49,309 bases of DNA, from the NCBI RefSeq assembly GCF_029589435.1, contig NZ_JARRAG010000007.1:1-49309 (forward strand). The letters run 5' to 3'. Positions 39,889 through 49,309 of this stretch are shown here, piece after piece; position 1 is the stretch's first letter; every line of letters begins with the position of its first letter. This stretch comes from Paludisphaera mucosa. GTDB taxonomy: Bacteria > Planctomycetota > Planctomycetia > Isosphaerales > Isosphaeraceae. The position numbers and the translations under genes were made by a program. The notes beneath the pieces are model-generated. The model worked only from the letters and a program-made list of their open reading frames with translations. It did not search any database and was not told the origin of the DNA.

Positions 39889-42800
39889 TCAGAACAACCG
39901 TTTCTGCTTCAAGCGACCTCGGTCCCGCACCTCGAGCATGGCGGGCGCCCGGGCGGGAAGGGGGGAGGACGCCGCGGTGCCCGCAAGGACCGCCGCGACG
40001 GGGGACGGCTCGGTGGTCCCTCCCGATGCGACCGGCTCGACCCGAGCTTCCGCCTCGTCCTCCGTCCCTCCCGGGACGACCACCCCCCGCCGCCCTCGAA
40101 TGCGGGCGGTGACGGGGCGTTCGCCGGTGGACGTCCTCGCACCCCGCGACGGCGGCGGGGTCGCGTCGAGGGATTGCGATTCCTTGAGGACTTGCACCCG
40201 CTCGGCGAGTTCCCCGGCCGTCGGGAGAGGCGCCGCGTCCGGGTCGGGCGGGGTCCCCGCGAGGGCGACCTTGAGGAGGTCGCGGAGCCCGGCCAATTCG
40301 GCGAAATAGGCGTCGTGCCGGAACGGCCTGCCGAGCCGGTCTTGATAGTCGCGTCGTTGTCCCTCCGCGAGGGCCAGCTCGCTTTGGGCCGACGCCCTCT
40401 GGCCCTCGGTGCCGGCCGCGAGGCGTTCCACGGCGTTCATCACGGCCCGCGGCCCGTGGGAGTCGCGGGAGAGGGAAGCATGCCGCACGGCGGCCCCTTC
40501 GAGGTAGACCTCGGGGCCGGACTCCGGGTGGACCACCATCCCGAACCGCAAGCCGCGGTAGACGCCGAGCGGGAAGCGGCGGGTCCGGGGGACGAGCTCG
40601 GGCGTCGAGTCGAGGCGACGGCCGAGCACGGCCTGGACTTCGTCGCGGCGGCACTGGCGGCCGTCGACGGTCACGGGGTCGTCCGCGTGCCTCGCCAGCG
40701 TGGCGAGGTCGGCCGTGAGGTCGGCCAGCCGCTTCGCATGCCGGGCGACGGTCTCGGGCAGGTCGCGGAGATTGCGGCGGGCCAAAAACTGCTCGTCGGC
40801 GTGGTGCTTCCGCAAGGTCGAGAGCCGCTGCAATTCCGCGTCCGCCTCGGCGAGCGTCAAGACGGCGGGGTTCCCCGAGGCGATGGCCTTCACCTCGGCG
40901 TACGACAACTCCTGCCCGCCGACGTCCTCGGCCCGGCGGCTGCCCGACTCGCCCGTGACGACCTGGGCGATGAACCGGGCCTTGGTCTCCAGGGCCTGCC
41001 ACATATAGGCGTCGAACGAGCCCTCGGTCACGTACCGGAAGATTTGCACCTCCTCGTTCAGGTTGCCCTGCCGCAGAATCCGGCCCTCCCGCTGCTCGAC
41101 CTCGGCGGGCTTCCACGGGGCGTCCAGGTGGTGCAACGCGACGAGCCTCCGCTGGACGTTGGTGCCGGTCCCCATCTTCTGCGTGCTGCCTATCAGGACC
41201 CGCACCGAGCCGTTCCTGACCTTCTCGAAGAGGACCTGGGTCTTGGCGTCGGTGTCCGCGTCGCCGACGGCGGCCATCTGGTCCCGCGGGACGCCGCAGG
41301 CGGCGAGCTTGGCGACGAGGTCGCCGTAGGCGGAATATCCCCACGGCGTCGGGTGGACGCCCATGTCGCAGAAGACGAGCTGCGTCCCGCGATTGTGTGC
41401 GGTGGCCCGCCAAATCGACTCGATGTTGGCGACCGCCGCGTTCACCTTCGAGGCCGGGAAATCCTGGGCCCGACTCGCGATGAGGCGGGCCTCCAAGGCG
41501 AGCTTCCGGCCGTCGGTCGTGATGGCCAGGGCGTTGTCCTCGCGGGGGTCGACCTTCTGCGAGCGAATCCGCTCGTAGCGGGCCACGAGGTGCTGCTGGA
41601 CGCCCCGCTGCTCGTCGGACATCGGGCAGGCGACGATTTCGGCCTTGCCCCCCGCGAGCCGGGGGCGGGGGAGGTCGAGCATCTCGGCCGTCTGCACGTC
41701 CGAGAACGCCCGGAACATCTGCTGGAGTTCCGGCAGGTTGATGAACCGGGCGAACCGGCTGCGGGGCCTCAGGCTCGCCCCGTCCGGGGAAATCTCCATC
41801 ACGTCGACGACCTCGCCGAACGTCGCGGCCCAGGCGTCGAAGTGCTCGATGCCCCGGCGTGAGAGCCCCTCGGGGTCGAGGAACCGCTGCATCGTGTACA
41901 TCTCGACCATCGTGTTGCTGATGGGCGTGCCGGTGGCGAAGACGAGCCCGTGCCCGGGATGATTCTCGTGGAGGTATCGGCCCTTCATGAAGAGGTCGAA
42001 CGCCCGCTCGCTGCCCCCCGTCTGGATGCCCGCGACCCTCTCCATCTTGGTGGGGGTTTCGAGGTTCTTGAAGTAATGGGCCTCGTCCACGAACAGGTGG
42101 TCGACGCCGAGCTCGTCGAAGACGAGCCCGTCGTCCTTCTTCTCCTCGGCGAGGAGTTCCTTGAGGCGGGCCTCGCGGCGGGCCTTCTGCTTTTCGATGG
42201 CCTTCGTCAAATTCCTGTGCACTCGCGAGGCGTCGCCGCGGGCCGAGTCGCGGAGGAGCTGGTCGTACTCGGCGATTTGCTCGCGGAGGAACCGGGCCTG
42301 GAAGCCGCGTGACATTCCGATGCGTTCGAATGAGCTGTGGGTGACGATGACGCCGTCCCACTCCCCGCTGGCCATCTTCGCGGTGAGCACCTTCCTCCGC
42401 TCGCGGGCGAGGTCGTCCTTCGCGGCGATGAGCAGCCGTGCGTTGGGATAGAGCTGCATGAACTCGCGGGCGAACTGCTCCAGCATGTGGTTCGGCACGA
42501 CGTACATCGGCTTCTTCAAGAGGCCAGCGGCCCGCATCTTCATCCCGGTCGCGGCCATCGTGTAGGTCTTCCCGGCCCCGACGGCGTGGGCGAGCAGGGT
42601 GTTGCCGCCGCTCATCCCCCGCCAGACGGCGTCCTCCTGGTGGCGGTCCAGGGTGATGGTCCGATTCATGCCGGGGAAGTCGAGGTGCGAGCCGTCGAAG
42701 AGGCGAGGACGGAGGTTGTTGTAGGTGTCGTTGTAGATGCGGACGAGCCGCTCGGTCCGCTCCGGGTCGGCGAACGTCCAGGAGCGGAACCGCTCCTTGA

Positions 42801-45231
42801 TTCGCTTCTGCTTCTCGCGGGCCGCGAGCGTCTCCTCCTGGTTGACCACGCGGGCCTCGCCGTCCGGGGTCTGGACGGTGTCCTGGACGAGGGGGGTCTT
42901 CAGGTTGAGGGCGAGTTCGAGCAGCAACGTCCCGTTGGCCCTCGCGGTGCCGAAGTCGGCGGTGGCGGCGACCGTCCGCTCGACCTGATAGTCGTAGTCG
43001 ACGCTCCACACGGCGTCCTTCACGAGGTGGCCGACGCGGACGCATTTGGGCTCGACGCCGAAAAGGTGGGCGGCGAAGGCTTCGAGGTCCGACTCGGGAA
43101 TCCACGGGGCCCCGAGGTTGGCGTCGATGTCGCCGGGAAGCACGTCCTCGGGCTGCACCGCACGCAACGACGCGACATTCCGAGCATACTCGGGGCCTGC
43201 AAGCTCCGCTCGTGCGAGCTTGGTGCGGACCTCGCCCGAGAGGTAGGCGTCGGCGGTCTCCCAGCCCAGCGTCGCCGGGTCCCTGTAGATGAGGTCGCCC
43301 AACTCCTCGACGGCCCGCTCCTGGGCGACCCCGTAGAGCTCGACGATGTAGGCGAGGTCGACCTTGCCCTTGTGGTCGAGGGAGACGAGGAGCCCCTCCT
43401 CGGCACTCCGCACGGCGGTGACGGGCGGGCGTTTCCCGACGACGTCCTTCTGCATGATGGCGGCGGGCGAAGCCGTGCCGCTGGCCTCGTCGTAGTGCTC
43501 GAGCGACATGACGAGCATGGCGTCCGGGTCTTCCCGGAACTTCGCGAGGTTCGGCATACGTCGCACGCTGACGCCGCCCGCCGTCTCGCCGAACGTGGTC
43601 TTGTTGATGGGGCCGTAGGCGGCCGCGAAGCGGTCGTAGGCCCGGTTGAGCTGGCGACGTGCCTCGTCCCGCTCGGGCTCGGGCCTTCCCTCGTTCTGCG
43701 ATTTCAGGACGTTGCGGGCGTGGTCGCGAAGCTCGATGAGGGCGGCGAGCCTGCGGCCGACGAGCGTGCCGTCGGCCCGGAGCGTCGTGCCGCCGTAGCA
43801 GACGGCGACCCCTCGCCCGCCCGCCGACTGGCGGATGGAACGGTCGGGGCCGAGGAAGAAGCTCCCCTCGACGATGTGGTCGAGCGTCGGCGTCGGAGGG
43901 GCGGGGGGCGTGAACGTCGCGGCCCTGGGCTTGGCCGCAGGAATCGACGGCTCGAACCTCGGCAGTCGCTCGACGGCGAGCCTGAGCTGCTCGCCCAGGT
44001 CGCCGTTCGCGACGACGCTGTAGCCGTCGCCGCCGCCGTAGAGCCTATCCTTGCGGGACCAGTCGCCGAGCACCATCTCGGGATGATTGAGGAAGTAGCG
44101 GTTGACGCCGACCTCGGCCCCTTCGACTTCGAGCGTCCCGACTTCCAGCCAGGCCGGGTCGGCATGGTCGGGCGGCCCTTCAGGGGGTCTGCGGCGAAGG
44201 AAGACGATGTCCGTGACGACGCTCGTGCCCTCCTGCTTGAAGGCGTCCGATGGCAGGCGGACGGCCCCGAGGAAATCGGCCCTGGCGGCGAGGTGCTCGC
44301 GGGCCTCGGCGTTCCGCTTGTCGAGCGAGTAGTGGGTCGTGACGAGGGCGAGGACGCCGCCGGGCTTCAGGGCGTCGAGCGACTTCGCGAAGAAGTAATC
44401 GTGGAGCGAGAGCCGCATCTTGGCGTACTCGAACTTCACGTCGGCGAACGGCGGATTGCCGACGACGGCGTCGAGGCTCCCCTCGGGGAGCTTCGTGTCG
44501 CGGAAATTCTCGATGCGGATGTCATGGCCCGGATGGAGGGCCCTGGCGATGCGTCCCGAGACGCCGTCGAGCTCGACGCCGAGGAACCGCATCCCGGCGG
44601 GTGCGAGGCCCATGAAGCGGCCCGAGCCGCACCCCGGCTCCAGGACGGCGGCCCCCTTGGGGACGCCGAGTCGTTCGAGGGCGGCGAACATCGCGGCGAC
44701 GACGACGGGGGACGTGTAGAAGGCGTTGAACGTGGTCCGCTTGGCACTCTCGTACTGCTCGGCGGTCAGGAGGGAGACGAGCTCCTCCCCGAGTGCCTCC
44801 CACGCGGGCGACTTGTAGGAACCGGTGACCGGGTCCGGGAAGAGGGAGAGGGCGACGGGGCCGAAGCCGCCGAAACGGGCGAGCGTCCGGCGTTCGACCT
44901 GGTCGGGGAGCCTCCGCTCCCGCTCGATTCGCCCGAGCGTGCGGACGGCCTCGAGGACGTCGAGGGCCTTGGCCTTCTCCCCGCCCGCGGGGCGGGCGGG
45001 GGGTGGGCCCGGCTCATGGTCCGCGGCCTCGTCCCCCGCGTCGACCGGCTTCGGTCGCGGGGGCGGGACGAGGTCGCCCAGGTTCGAGGGGGCGATTTCC
45101 TCGGGCGGGAGTGCGGGCCGCGGCGGTGCGACGGCGTCGAAGAACGCGAGCATCGGCTGGTCGGCCCGATTGCCGGAGCGTCCCCCGCCCGAGCGTGGTC
45201 GGGGGCCTGAGGGTGACGCTCCGGGACTCAT
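39889..45231 (-). CDS. Giant methyltransferase-helicase (DarB / COG4646 type)
   Basis: This 1780-aa protein has an N-terminal adenine methyltransferase: VLEPGCGSGRF near 202 and VVGNPPFADV near 260. A long middle region (about 350-840) follows, then an SF2 helicase with AHAVGAGKTYTM near 884, VDEAHYFKNL near 1048, FATGTPISNT, and QREGRILRQGN near 1380. The end is a charged, proline-rich tail. This layout is that of the N12-class methylase COG4646 and of phage P1 DarB, which protects incoming DNA from type I restriction. That role would suit a mobile plasmid, but this protein's own activity is untested. ATG 45231 has no strong ribosome site; ATG 45153 is an alternative. Confidence 0.88.
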   Translation of the reverse strand: MSPGASPSGPRPRSGGGRSGNRADQPMLAFFDAVAPPRPALPPEEIAPSNLGDLVPPPRPKPVDAGDEAADHEPGPPPARPAGGEKAKALDVLEAVRTLGRIERERRLPDQVERRTLARFGGFGPVALSLFPDPVTGSYKSPAWEALGEELVSLLTAEQYESAKRTTFNAFYTSPVVVAAMFAALERLGVPKGAAVLEPGCGSGRFMGLAPAGMRFLGVELDGVSGRIARALHPGHDIRIENFRDTKLPEGSLDAVVGNPPFADVKFEYAKMRLSLHDYFFAKSLDALKPGGVLALVTTHYSLDKRNAEAREHLAARADFLGAVRLPSDAFKQEGTSVVTDIVFLRRRPPEGPPDHADPAWLEVGTLEVEGAEVGVNRYFLNHPEMVLGDWSRKDRLYGGGDGYSVVANGDLGEQLRLAVERLPRFEPSIPAAKPRAATFTPPAPPTPTLDHIVEGSFFLGPDRSIRQSAGGRGVAVCYGGTTLRADGTLVGRRLAALIELRDHARNVLKSQNEGRPEPERDEARRQLNRAYDRFAAAYGPINKTTFGETAGGVSVRRMPNLAKFREDPDAMLVMSLEHYDEASGTASPAAIMQKDVVGKRPPVTAVRSAEEGLLVSLDHKGKVDLAYIVELYGVAQERAVEELGDLIYRDPATLGWETADAYLSGEVRTKLARAELAGPEYARNVASLRAVQPEDVLPGDIDANLGAPWIPESDLEAFAAHLFGVEPKCVRVGHLVKDAVWSVDYDYQVERTVAATADFGTARANGTLLLELALNLKTPLVQDTVQTPDGEARVVNQEETLAAREKQKRIKERFRSWTFADPERTERLVRIYNDTYNNLRPRLFDGSHLDFPGMNRTITLDRHQEDAVWRGMSGGNTLLAHAVGAGKTYTMAATGMKMRAAGLLKKPMYVVPNHMLEQFAREFMQLYPNARLLIAAKDDLARERRKVLTAKMASGEWDGVIVTHSSFERIGMSRGFQARFLREQIAEYDQLLRDSARGDASRVHRNLTKAIEKQKARREARLKELLAEEKKDDGLVFDELGVDHLFVDEAHYFKNLETPTKMERVAGIQTGGSERAFDLFMKGRYLHENHPGHGLVFATGTPISNTMVEMYTMQRFLDPEGLSRRGIEHFDAWAATFGEVVDVMEISPDGASLRPRSRFARFINLPELQQMFRAFSDVQTAEMLDLPRPRLAGGKAEIVACPMSDEQRGVQQHLVARYERIRSQKVDPREDNALAITTDGRKLALEARLIASRAQDFPASKVNAAVANIESIWRATAHNRGTQLVFCDMGVHPTPWGYSAYGDLVAKLAACGVPRDQMAAVGDADTDAKTQVLFEKVRNGSVRVLIGSTQKMGTGTNVQRRLVALHHLDAPWKPAEVEQREGRILRQGNLNEEVQIFRYVTEGSFDAYMWQALETKARFIAQVVTGESGSRRAEDVGGQELSYAEVKAIASGNPAVLTLAEADAELQRLSTLRKHHADEQFLARRNLRDLPETVARHAKRLADLTADLATLARHADDPVTVDGRQCRRDEVQAVLGRRLDSTPELVPRTRRFPLGVYRGLRFGMVVHPESGPEVYLEGAAVRHASLSRDSHGPRAVMNAVERLAAGTEGQRASAQSELALAEGQRRDYQDRLGRPFRHDAYFAELAGLRDLLKVALAGTPPDPDAAPLPTAGELAERVQVLKESQSLDATPPPSRGARTSTGERPVTARIRGRRGVVVPGGTEDEAEARVEPVASGGTTEPSPVAAVLAGTAASSPLPARAPAMLEVRDRGRLKQKRLF

Positions 45232-45453
45232 GGCCCGGATTTAAGGCGATGCGTCGAGAAAGAACAAGGGTCCGAGATATGTGCGTTCGTATTCGAATCG
45301 ATTTCCGGCTCGAAGGCTGTCGCCCATCGAATCCGGGCGACCCGAGAAGCACGTGCTCAGCCGAGACGGAGTCTTCCGACGGCCGGCTTATGTAGATACC
45401 GTGGATGCAGGCGAAATCGATATCGGGCCTTATGACAGAGCAGGTATGAAGCC
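45232..45453 (+). promoter_or_regulatory. Divergent promoter region of the DarB-like gene and hsdRMS
   Basis: No gene is seen in these 222 bp. The plus strand has CGGCTTATGTAGATACC, a possible -10 region, about 60 bp before hsdR. Short palindromes (ATTCGAAT, ATCGATAT) could be operator sites shared by both directions. No firm -35/-10 pair was assigned. Confidence 0.35.
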
Positions 45454-48153
45454 ATGTCGTCCGAGCTGGAGTGGCTGACCCGAAGGAACCGCATCGATAC
45501 GCGACTCCGTGCCTGGGGCTGGGACGTCGTCCCTCACGGCCCGTCCTTCCAACCGGCCGAAGCCCATGCGAAGGCCGTCACCGAGTACCCGACCGCGAAC
45601 GGCCCGGCCGACTACGCCCTCTTCGTGAACGGCCGAATCCTCGGGATTGTCGAGGCCAAGAAGGTCTCTCTCGGGCCGCAGAACGTGCTGGTCCAGGCCC
45701 AACGATACTCCGAGGGGGCGACGGACAACCCTCTTCAGTTCGGGTCCTATCGAGTCCCGTTCCTCTACTCGTCCAACGGCGAGGTCGTCTGGTTCCACGA
45801 CGTCAGGAATCCGCTCGAACGCTCGCGGCGGGTCGCCGATTATCCGACGCCTTCGGGGCTCGAGGAGCGTCTCGCCCGCGATTTCGACGGCGACGTCCGG
45901 AAGCTGCTCGCCCTGCCGAACAACCACTCGCGGCTCCGTCCCTACCAAGTCGAGGCGAACGAAGCGGTCGAGAAGGCCGTCGCGGACCGCAAGCGGCAGA
46001 TGCTCGTCGCGATGGCCACCGGCTGCGGCAAGACGTTCACGATGGTGAACCAGGCCTATCGGCTCATCAAGTCGGGGGTCGCCCGGCGGGTCCTGTTCCT
46101 CGTCGACAGGCGGGCCCTCGCCGCCCAGGCCGTGCGGGCGTTCGCAGGGTTCGAGCCCGAGCCCGGCTTGAAGTTCAACAAGATTTACGAGGTCTTCAGC
46201 CAGCGGTTCCGCAAGGAAGACTTCGAGGAGGACGGGAACGAGGAGAAGTTCGACCCGGAAGTCCTCCCGTCGTCCTATCTCCTCAGCCCTACGGGCGGGC
46301 ATGCGTTCGTCTATGTATGCACAATCCAGCGGATGGCGATAAACCTCCTCGGCCGGGCCGCGGCGTTCGAGGAGGGGGACGAGGTGCGGGACGTCGAGGA
46401 GGCCGACAAGCTCGACATCCCGACCCACGCGTTCGATTGCATCATCGCCGATGAATGCCACCGTGGTTACACCTCCGCGGAACTCTCGACCTGGCGGACC
46501 GTGCTCGATTACTTCGACGCGGTGAAGGTCGGGCTCACGGCCACGCCCGCGGCCCACACCACGGCCTACTTCACCGACGTGGTCTATCGCTACGAATACC
46601 GGCGGGCGGTCGAGGAGGGCTACCTCGTCGATTACGACGCGGTCGCCGTCGACTCGGACATCCGCATGAAGGGGCTCTTCCTCAAGGAGGGCGAGCACGT
46701 CGGCCTGGTCGACACCGCCACGGGAGGCCAGCAGCTCGACTTCCTCGAGGACGAGCGGGCGTACGACGCGAGCGACATCGAGCGGAAGGCGACGGCCCCC
46801 GACTCGAACCGGAAGGTCGTCGAGGAGCTGAAGAAATACGCGTTGGAGCACGAGGCGAAGTACGGGCGTTTCCCGAAGACGCTCATCTTCGCGACCAACG
46901 ACCTGCCCCACACCTCGCACGCCGACCAGCTCGTGAACCTCTGCCGCGAGGTCTTCGGGAGGGGAGAGGCGTTCGTCCAGAAAATCACGGGGAGCCCCAC
47001 GGTCGACCGTCCGCTGAAACGCATCCGCGAGTTCAGGAACCGGCCGAACCCGGCCGTCGTCGTGACGGTCGACATGCTCTCGACCGGGGTCGACGTCCCG
47101 GACCTCGAATTCATCGTCTTCCTGCGGCCGGTGAAGTCCCGCATCCTCTTCGAGCAGATGCTCGGCCGCGGCACGCGGAAGGGCGAGCACCATCCCGACA
47201 AGTCGCACTTCACCGTGTTCGACTGCTTCGACGGGACGCTGCTCGCCTACTTCAAGCAGGCCTCGGCGTTCACGAGCGAGCCTCCGGCGAAGCCGACCCG
47301 GCCCATCAAGGAAATCATCGAGGACGTCTGGAACAACAAGGACCGGGCGTATAACGTGGGCTGCCTCGTCAAGCGGCTCCAGCGAATCGACAAGGAGATG
47401 TCGGGCGAGGCCAGGACGGACTTCGCGGCGTTCATCGCCGACGGCGACCTCGGCCGGTTCGCGAAGACCCTCAAGACGGCCGTCGCGAACGACTTCACCG
47501 GGACGATGAAGCTCCTCCGGAACGAATCCTTCCAGGACCTCCTTGCGAACTACAGGCGGCCTCAACGAGGCTTCGTCATCGCCCACGAGGCGAAGGACGT
47601 CGTCACGTCGCGGTGGCTCATCCGGGACGGCACGGGGAAGGAGCATCGGCCGGAGGACTACCTGAAGCTCTTCGCCGACTACGTCAGAGAGAACCCCGAC
47701 CAGGTGGACGCCATCCGCATCCTCTTCGACCGGCCGAAGGAGTGGGGGACGGAGGCCCTGGGCGAGCTTCGGCGAAAGCTCGCGACGACCAAGCACCGAT
47801 TCACAGAGGTGAATCTGCTGAAGGCCCACGAGGCCGCCTATCACAAGCCGCTCGTCGACATCATCTCGATGGTCAAGCACGCGGCCGACGAATCGGCGCC
47901 GCTCCTCACGGCCGAAGAGCGTGTGGACAAGGCCCTGGCGAAACTCAAGGCCGGCAAGACGTTCTCGGCCGATGAAGAGCGGTGGCTCGGCCGCATCCGC
48001 GAACACCTGGCGGCGAACCTGTCCATCGACCGGGACGACTTCGACGACGTCCCGGTCCTCTCGCGAGAGGGCGGCTGGGTCCAGGCGAACCGGGTTTTTC
48101 AGGGTAAGCTTGCGGGGCTCCTTCTCGAACTGAACGAGGCGATGGCGGCATGA
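45454..48153 (+). CDS. hsdR: Type I restriction endonuclease subunit HsdR
   Basis: This 899-aa protein is the DNA-translocating and cleaving subunit. The N-terminal nuclease domain (about 1-150) has DYALFVNGRILGIVEAKKV, with a D...E-x-K set. Helicase motor motifs follow: AMATGCGKTFTMV (Walker A near 190), IIADECHRGYTS (DECH near 331), VGLTATPAAHTT, and LGRGTRKGEHH (motif VI). The C-terminus (about 650-899) is helical. It is the first gene of the operon; ATGA overlap (48150-48153) couples it to hsdM. All motifs needed for activity appear intact. Confidence 0.93.
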   Translation: MSSELEWLTRRNRIDTRLRAWGWDVVPHGPSFQPAEAHAKAVTEYPTANGPADYALFVNGRILGIVEAKKVSLGPQNVLVQAQRYSEGATDNPLQFGSYRVPFLYSSNGEVVWFHDVRNPLERSRRVADYPTPSGLEERLARDFDGDVRKLLALPNNHSRLRPYQVEANEAVEKAVADRKRQMLVAMATGCGKTFTMVNQAYRLIKSGVARRVLFLVDRRALAAQAVRAFAGFEPEPGLKFNKIYEVFSQRFRKEDFEEDGNEEKFDPEVLPSSYLLSPTGGHAFVYVCTIQRMAINLLGRAAAFEEGDEVRDVEEADKLDIPTHAFDCIIADECHRGYTSAELSTWRTVLDYFDAVKVGLTATPAAHTTAYFTDVVYRYEYRRAVEEGYLVDYDAVAVDSDIRMKGLFLKEGEHVGLVDTATGGQQLDFLEDERAYDASDIERKATAPDSNRKVVEELKKYALEHEAKYGRFPKTLIFATNDLPHTSHADQLVNLCREVFGRGEAFVQKITGSPTVDRPLKRIREFRNRPNPAVVVTVDMLSTGVDVPDLEFIVFLRPVKSRILFEQMLGRGTRKGEHHPDKSHFTVFDCFDGTLLAYFKQASAFTSEPPAKPTRPIKEIIEDVWNNKDRAYNVGCLVKRLQRIDKEMSGEARTDFAAFIADGDLGRFAKTLKTAVANDFTGTMKLLRNESFQDLLANYRRPQRGFVIAHEAKDVVTSRWLIRDGTGKEHRPEDYLKLFADYVRENPDQVDAIRILFDRPKEWGTEALGELRRKLATTKHRFTEVNLLKAHEAAYHKPLVDIISMVKHAADESAPLLTAEERVDKALAKLKAGKTFSADEERWLGRIREHLAANLSIDRDDFDDVPVLSREGGWVQANRVFQGKLAGLLLELNEAMAA

Positions 48154-49309
48154 GCGACATAGTCGGGAAACTCTGGGGCTTCTGCCACACGCTCCGGCAC
48201 GACGGCGTCGATTACGGCGATTACATCGAGCAAATCACGTATCTGCTCTTCCTCAAGATGGCCTCCGAGCGTGTGCTCGAGGTCCCGAGCGGTTGCGAGT
48301 GGTCGAAGCTCCGAGACAAATCCGGGACCGACCTGACGGACCACTACATCGAAGTTTTGAGGACGCTCGGCAAGCAGCCGGGCATCCTGGGCGACATCTA
48401 CGCGGGGGCTCAGTCGCGGTTCAGCGACCCGGTGAACCTCAGACGCCTCGTGAACCTCATCGACGAAACCGAGTGGACGGCCCTGGGCGTCGACGTGAAG
48501 GCCCACGCCTACGAAGGGCTCCTCGAGAAGGCGGCGAGCGAGGGCAAGAAGGGGGCGGGGCAGTACTTCACGCCCCGCGTCCTCATCCAGTCCATCGTCC
48601 GCTGCATGAAGCCCGACCCCCGGACGAGCCCGACCTTCACCATCGCCGACCCGGCCTGCGGGACCGGCGGGTTCCTGGTGGCGGCTTACGAGTGGCTCAT
48701 GGAGCAGACGAAGGACGGAGCACTCGACCGGGAGACGTCCAAGCGGGTCAAGCGGAAGACCTACTTCGGGACCGAGCTGGTGGCCCGTCCGCGGCGACTG
48801 GCCCTGATGAACATGTTCCTCCACGGGGTCGAGCCGCACATTGAGCTTCAGGACGCGATTTACACCGCTCCAGGAAGTCAGAAGTTCGACGTGATTCTCG
48901 CGAATCCGCCCTTCGGGACCAAGGGGGCGAACCAGGCTCCCGACCGCGACGACTTCACGGTCGAGACGAGCAACAAGCAATTGAACTTCGTCCAGCACTT
49001 CCTCACCGTGCTCAACCCTGGCGGACGGGCGGCGGTCGTGCTCCCCGACAACTGCCTCTTCGCGGACCAGGCGGGTGAGGTCTTCAAGATTCTCACCGAA
49101 GACTGCAACCTCCACACGGTCATCCGGCTCCCGCGTGGGACGTTCACCCCCTACAGCCAAGGTGTGAAAGCGAACGTCGTCTTCTTCACAAAGGGGGAGC
49201 CGACGTCGAAGGTCTGGATTTACGACGGTCGGACGAACGTTCCTGGCATCACCAAGAAAGACCGCCCCCTTTCTCGTGTCCATTTCGCTGAGTTTGAGAC
49301 GTGCTACGG
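48150..49309 (+). CDS. hsdM: HsdM, N-terminal part (continues at base 1 of the window)
   Basis: This is the first 386 codons of the type I modification methyltransferase, beginning MSDIVGKLWGFCHTLRHDGV. The N-terminal helical domain covers about 1-135 (ITYLLFLKMASERV). GAGQYFTPRVLI leads into the methyltransferase: ADPACGTGGFLVAA near 167 (S-adenosylmethionine site), then VILANPPFGTKG near 251 (catalytic NPPF). PDNCLFADQAGEVF and GTFTPYSQGVKANVVFF follow. The window ends two bases into a glycine codon that base 1 completes. Joined with 1-259 it makes a complete 472-aa protein. ATG 48150 overlaps the hsdR stop by 4 nt. Confidence 0.93.
   Translation, partial: MSDIVGKLWGFCHTLRHDGVDYGDYIEQITYLLFLKMASERVLEVPSGCEWSKLRDKSGTDLTDHYIEVLRTLGKQPGILGDIYAGAQSRFSDPVNLRRLVNLIDETEWTALGVDVKAHAYEGLLEKAASEGKKGAGQYFTPRVLIQSIVRCMKPDPRTSPTFTIADPACGTGGFLVAAYEWLMEQTKDGALDRETSKRVKRKTYFGTELVARPRRLALMNMFLHGVEPHIELQDAIYTAPGSQKFDVILANPPFGTKGANQAPDRDDFTVETSNKQLNFVQHFLTVLNPGGRAAVVLPDNCLFADQAGEVFKILTEDCNLHTVIRLPRGTFTPYSQGVKANVVFFTKGEPTSKVWIYDGRTNVPGITKKDRPLSRVHFAEFETCY

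Noticed and set aside
42337-45210. A 957-codon open frame opposite the DarB-like gene
   Set aside because: It is the antisense shadow of a protein with clear methyltransferase and helicase motifs.
45430-48006. An 858-codon frame antisense to hsdR
   Set aside because: hsdR carries all the expected motifs; the antisense frame has only biased, motif-free sequence.

Overview
The window reads as one complete circular plasmid of 49,309 bp that has been opened inside a gene. The hsdM reading frame that runs off the right edge continues in frame, with no gap, into the left edge. This gives a 472-residue HsdM in a normal hsdR-hsdM-hsdS order, with 4-nt overlaps at both gene junctions. The DNA is GC-rich and the host is not named by any gene. 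The RPA-type replication initiator, frequent Tat-like signals, ECF sigma factor and C70 papain-like peptidase would fit a planctomycete (for example Isosphaeraceae), but that is inference of low to moderate confidence.

Layout, with coordinates crossing the origin. (1) 45.4-49.3 and 0-1.7 kb: type I restriction-modification operon hsdRMS, followed by a short relic of a Cas4-like gene. (2) 1.8-3.7 kb, minus strand: a three-gene operon led by a TIGR04255-family protein, possibly defence-related. (3) 4.0-5.8 kb, minus: antitoxin, PIN toxin and tyrosine recombinase as one overlapping operon. (4) 5.93-7.23 kb: an intact ISAs1-family insertion sequence with a perfect 10-bp target duplication. (5) 7.2-13.0 kb: a segment bounded by two dif-like (Xer-type) sites. 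It carries three near-identical small genes, a C70 cysteine peptidase, a companion gene, and a second recombinase operon that includes a Phd-like antitoxin. (6) 13-17 kb: a GNAT remnant, an ECF sigma factor with an unknown partner, and a metallophosphoesterase. (7) 17.3-25.8 kb, minus: an HTH-HTH-adenine methyltransferase fusion and a transfer-like block: a TraD/VirD4-type coupling ATPase, a broken tandem copy of it, and several membrane or exported proteins of unknown family. (8) 25.8-29.5 kb: three or four genes of unknown function. (9) 29.7-31.4 kb: a ParA/ribbon-helix-helix partition locus with three arrays of 8-bp phased repeats. (10) 31.5-34.66 kb: the replication initiator, its iterons and a highly structured gene-free stretch. 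(11) 34.7-37.2 kb: a MobF relaxase/helicase. (12) 37.4-39.9 kb: a DUF433-like gene, a Cas4-like nuclease split over two membrane-anchored reading frames, and a toxin-antitoxin pair. (13) 39.9-45.2 kb: a 1780-residue methyltransferase-helicase of the DarB/COG4646 type.

Working together: Rep and the iterons replicate the plasmid. ParA, the RHH proteins and the phased arrays segregate it, and two toxin-antitoxin pairs help to retain it. The MobF relaxase and coupling ATPase would move it, and the DarB-like protein may shield it from host restriction. The type I system, the TIGR04255 operon and the split Cas4-like pair are candidate defences. No VirB-type mating-channel genes were recognised, so the plasmid is either mobilizable or uses a divergent apparatus, perhaps the unknown membrane proteins next to the coupling ATPase.

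The least familiar parts are the peptidase locus with triplicated small proteins between dif-like sites, the split membrane Cas4-like pair, and the 8-bp phased centromere arrays. All functional statements rest on reading motifs by eye; no database search was run.
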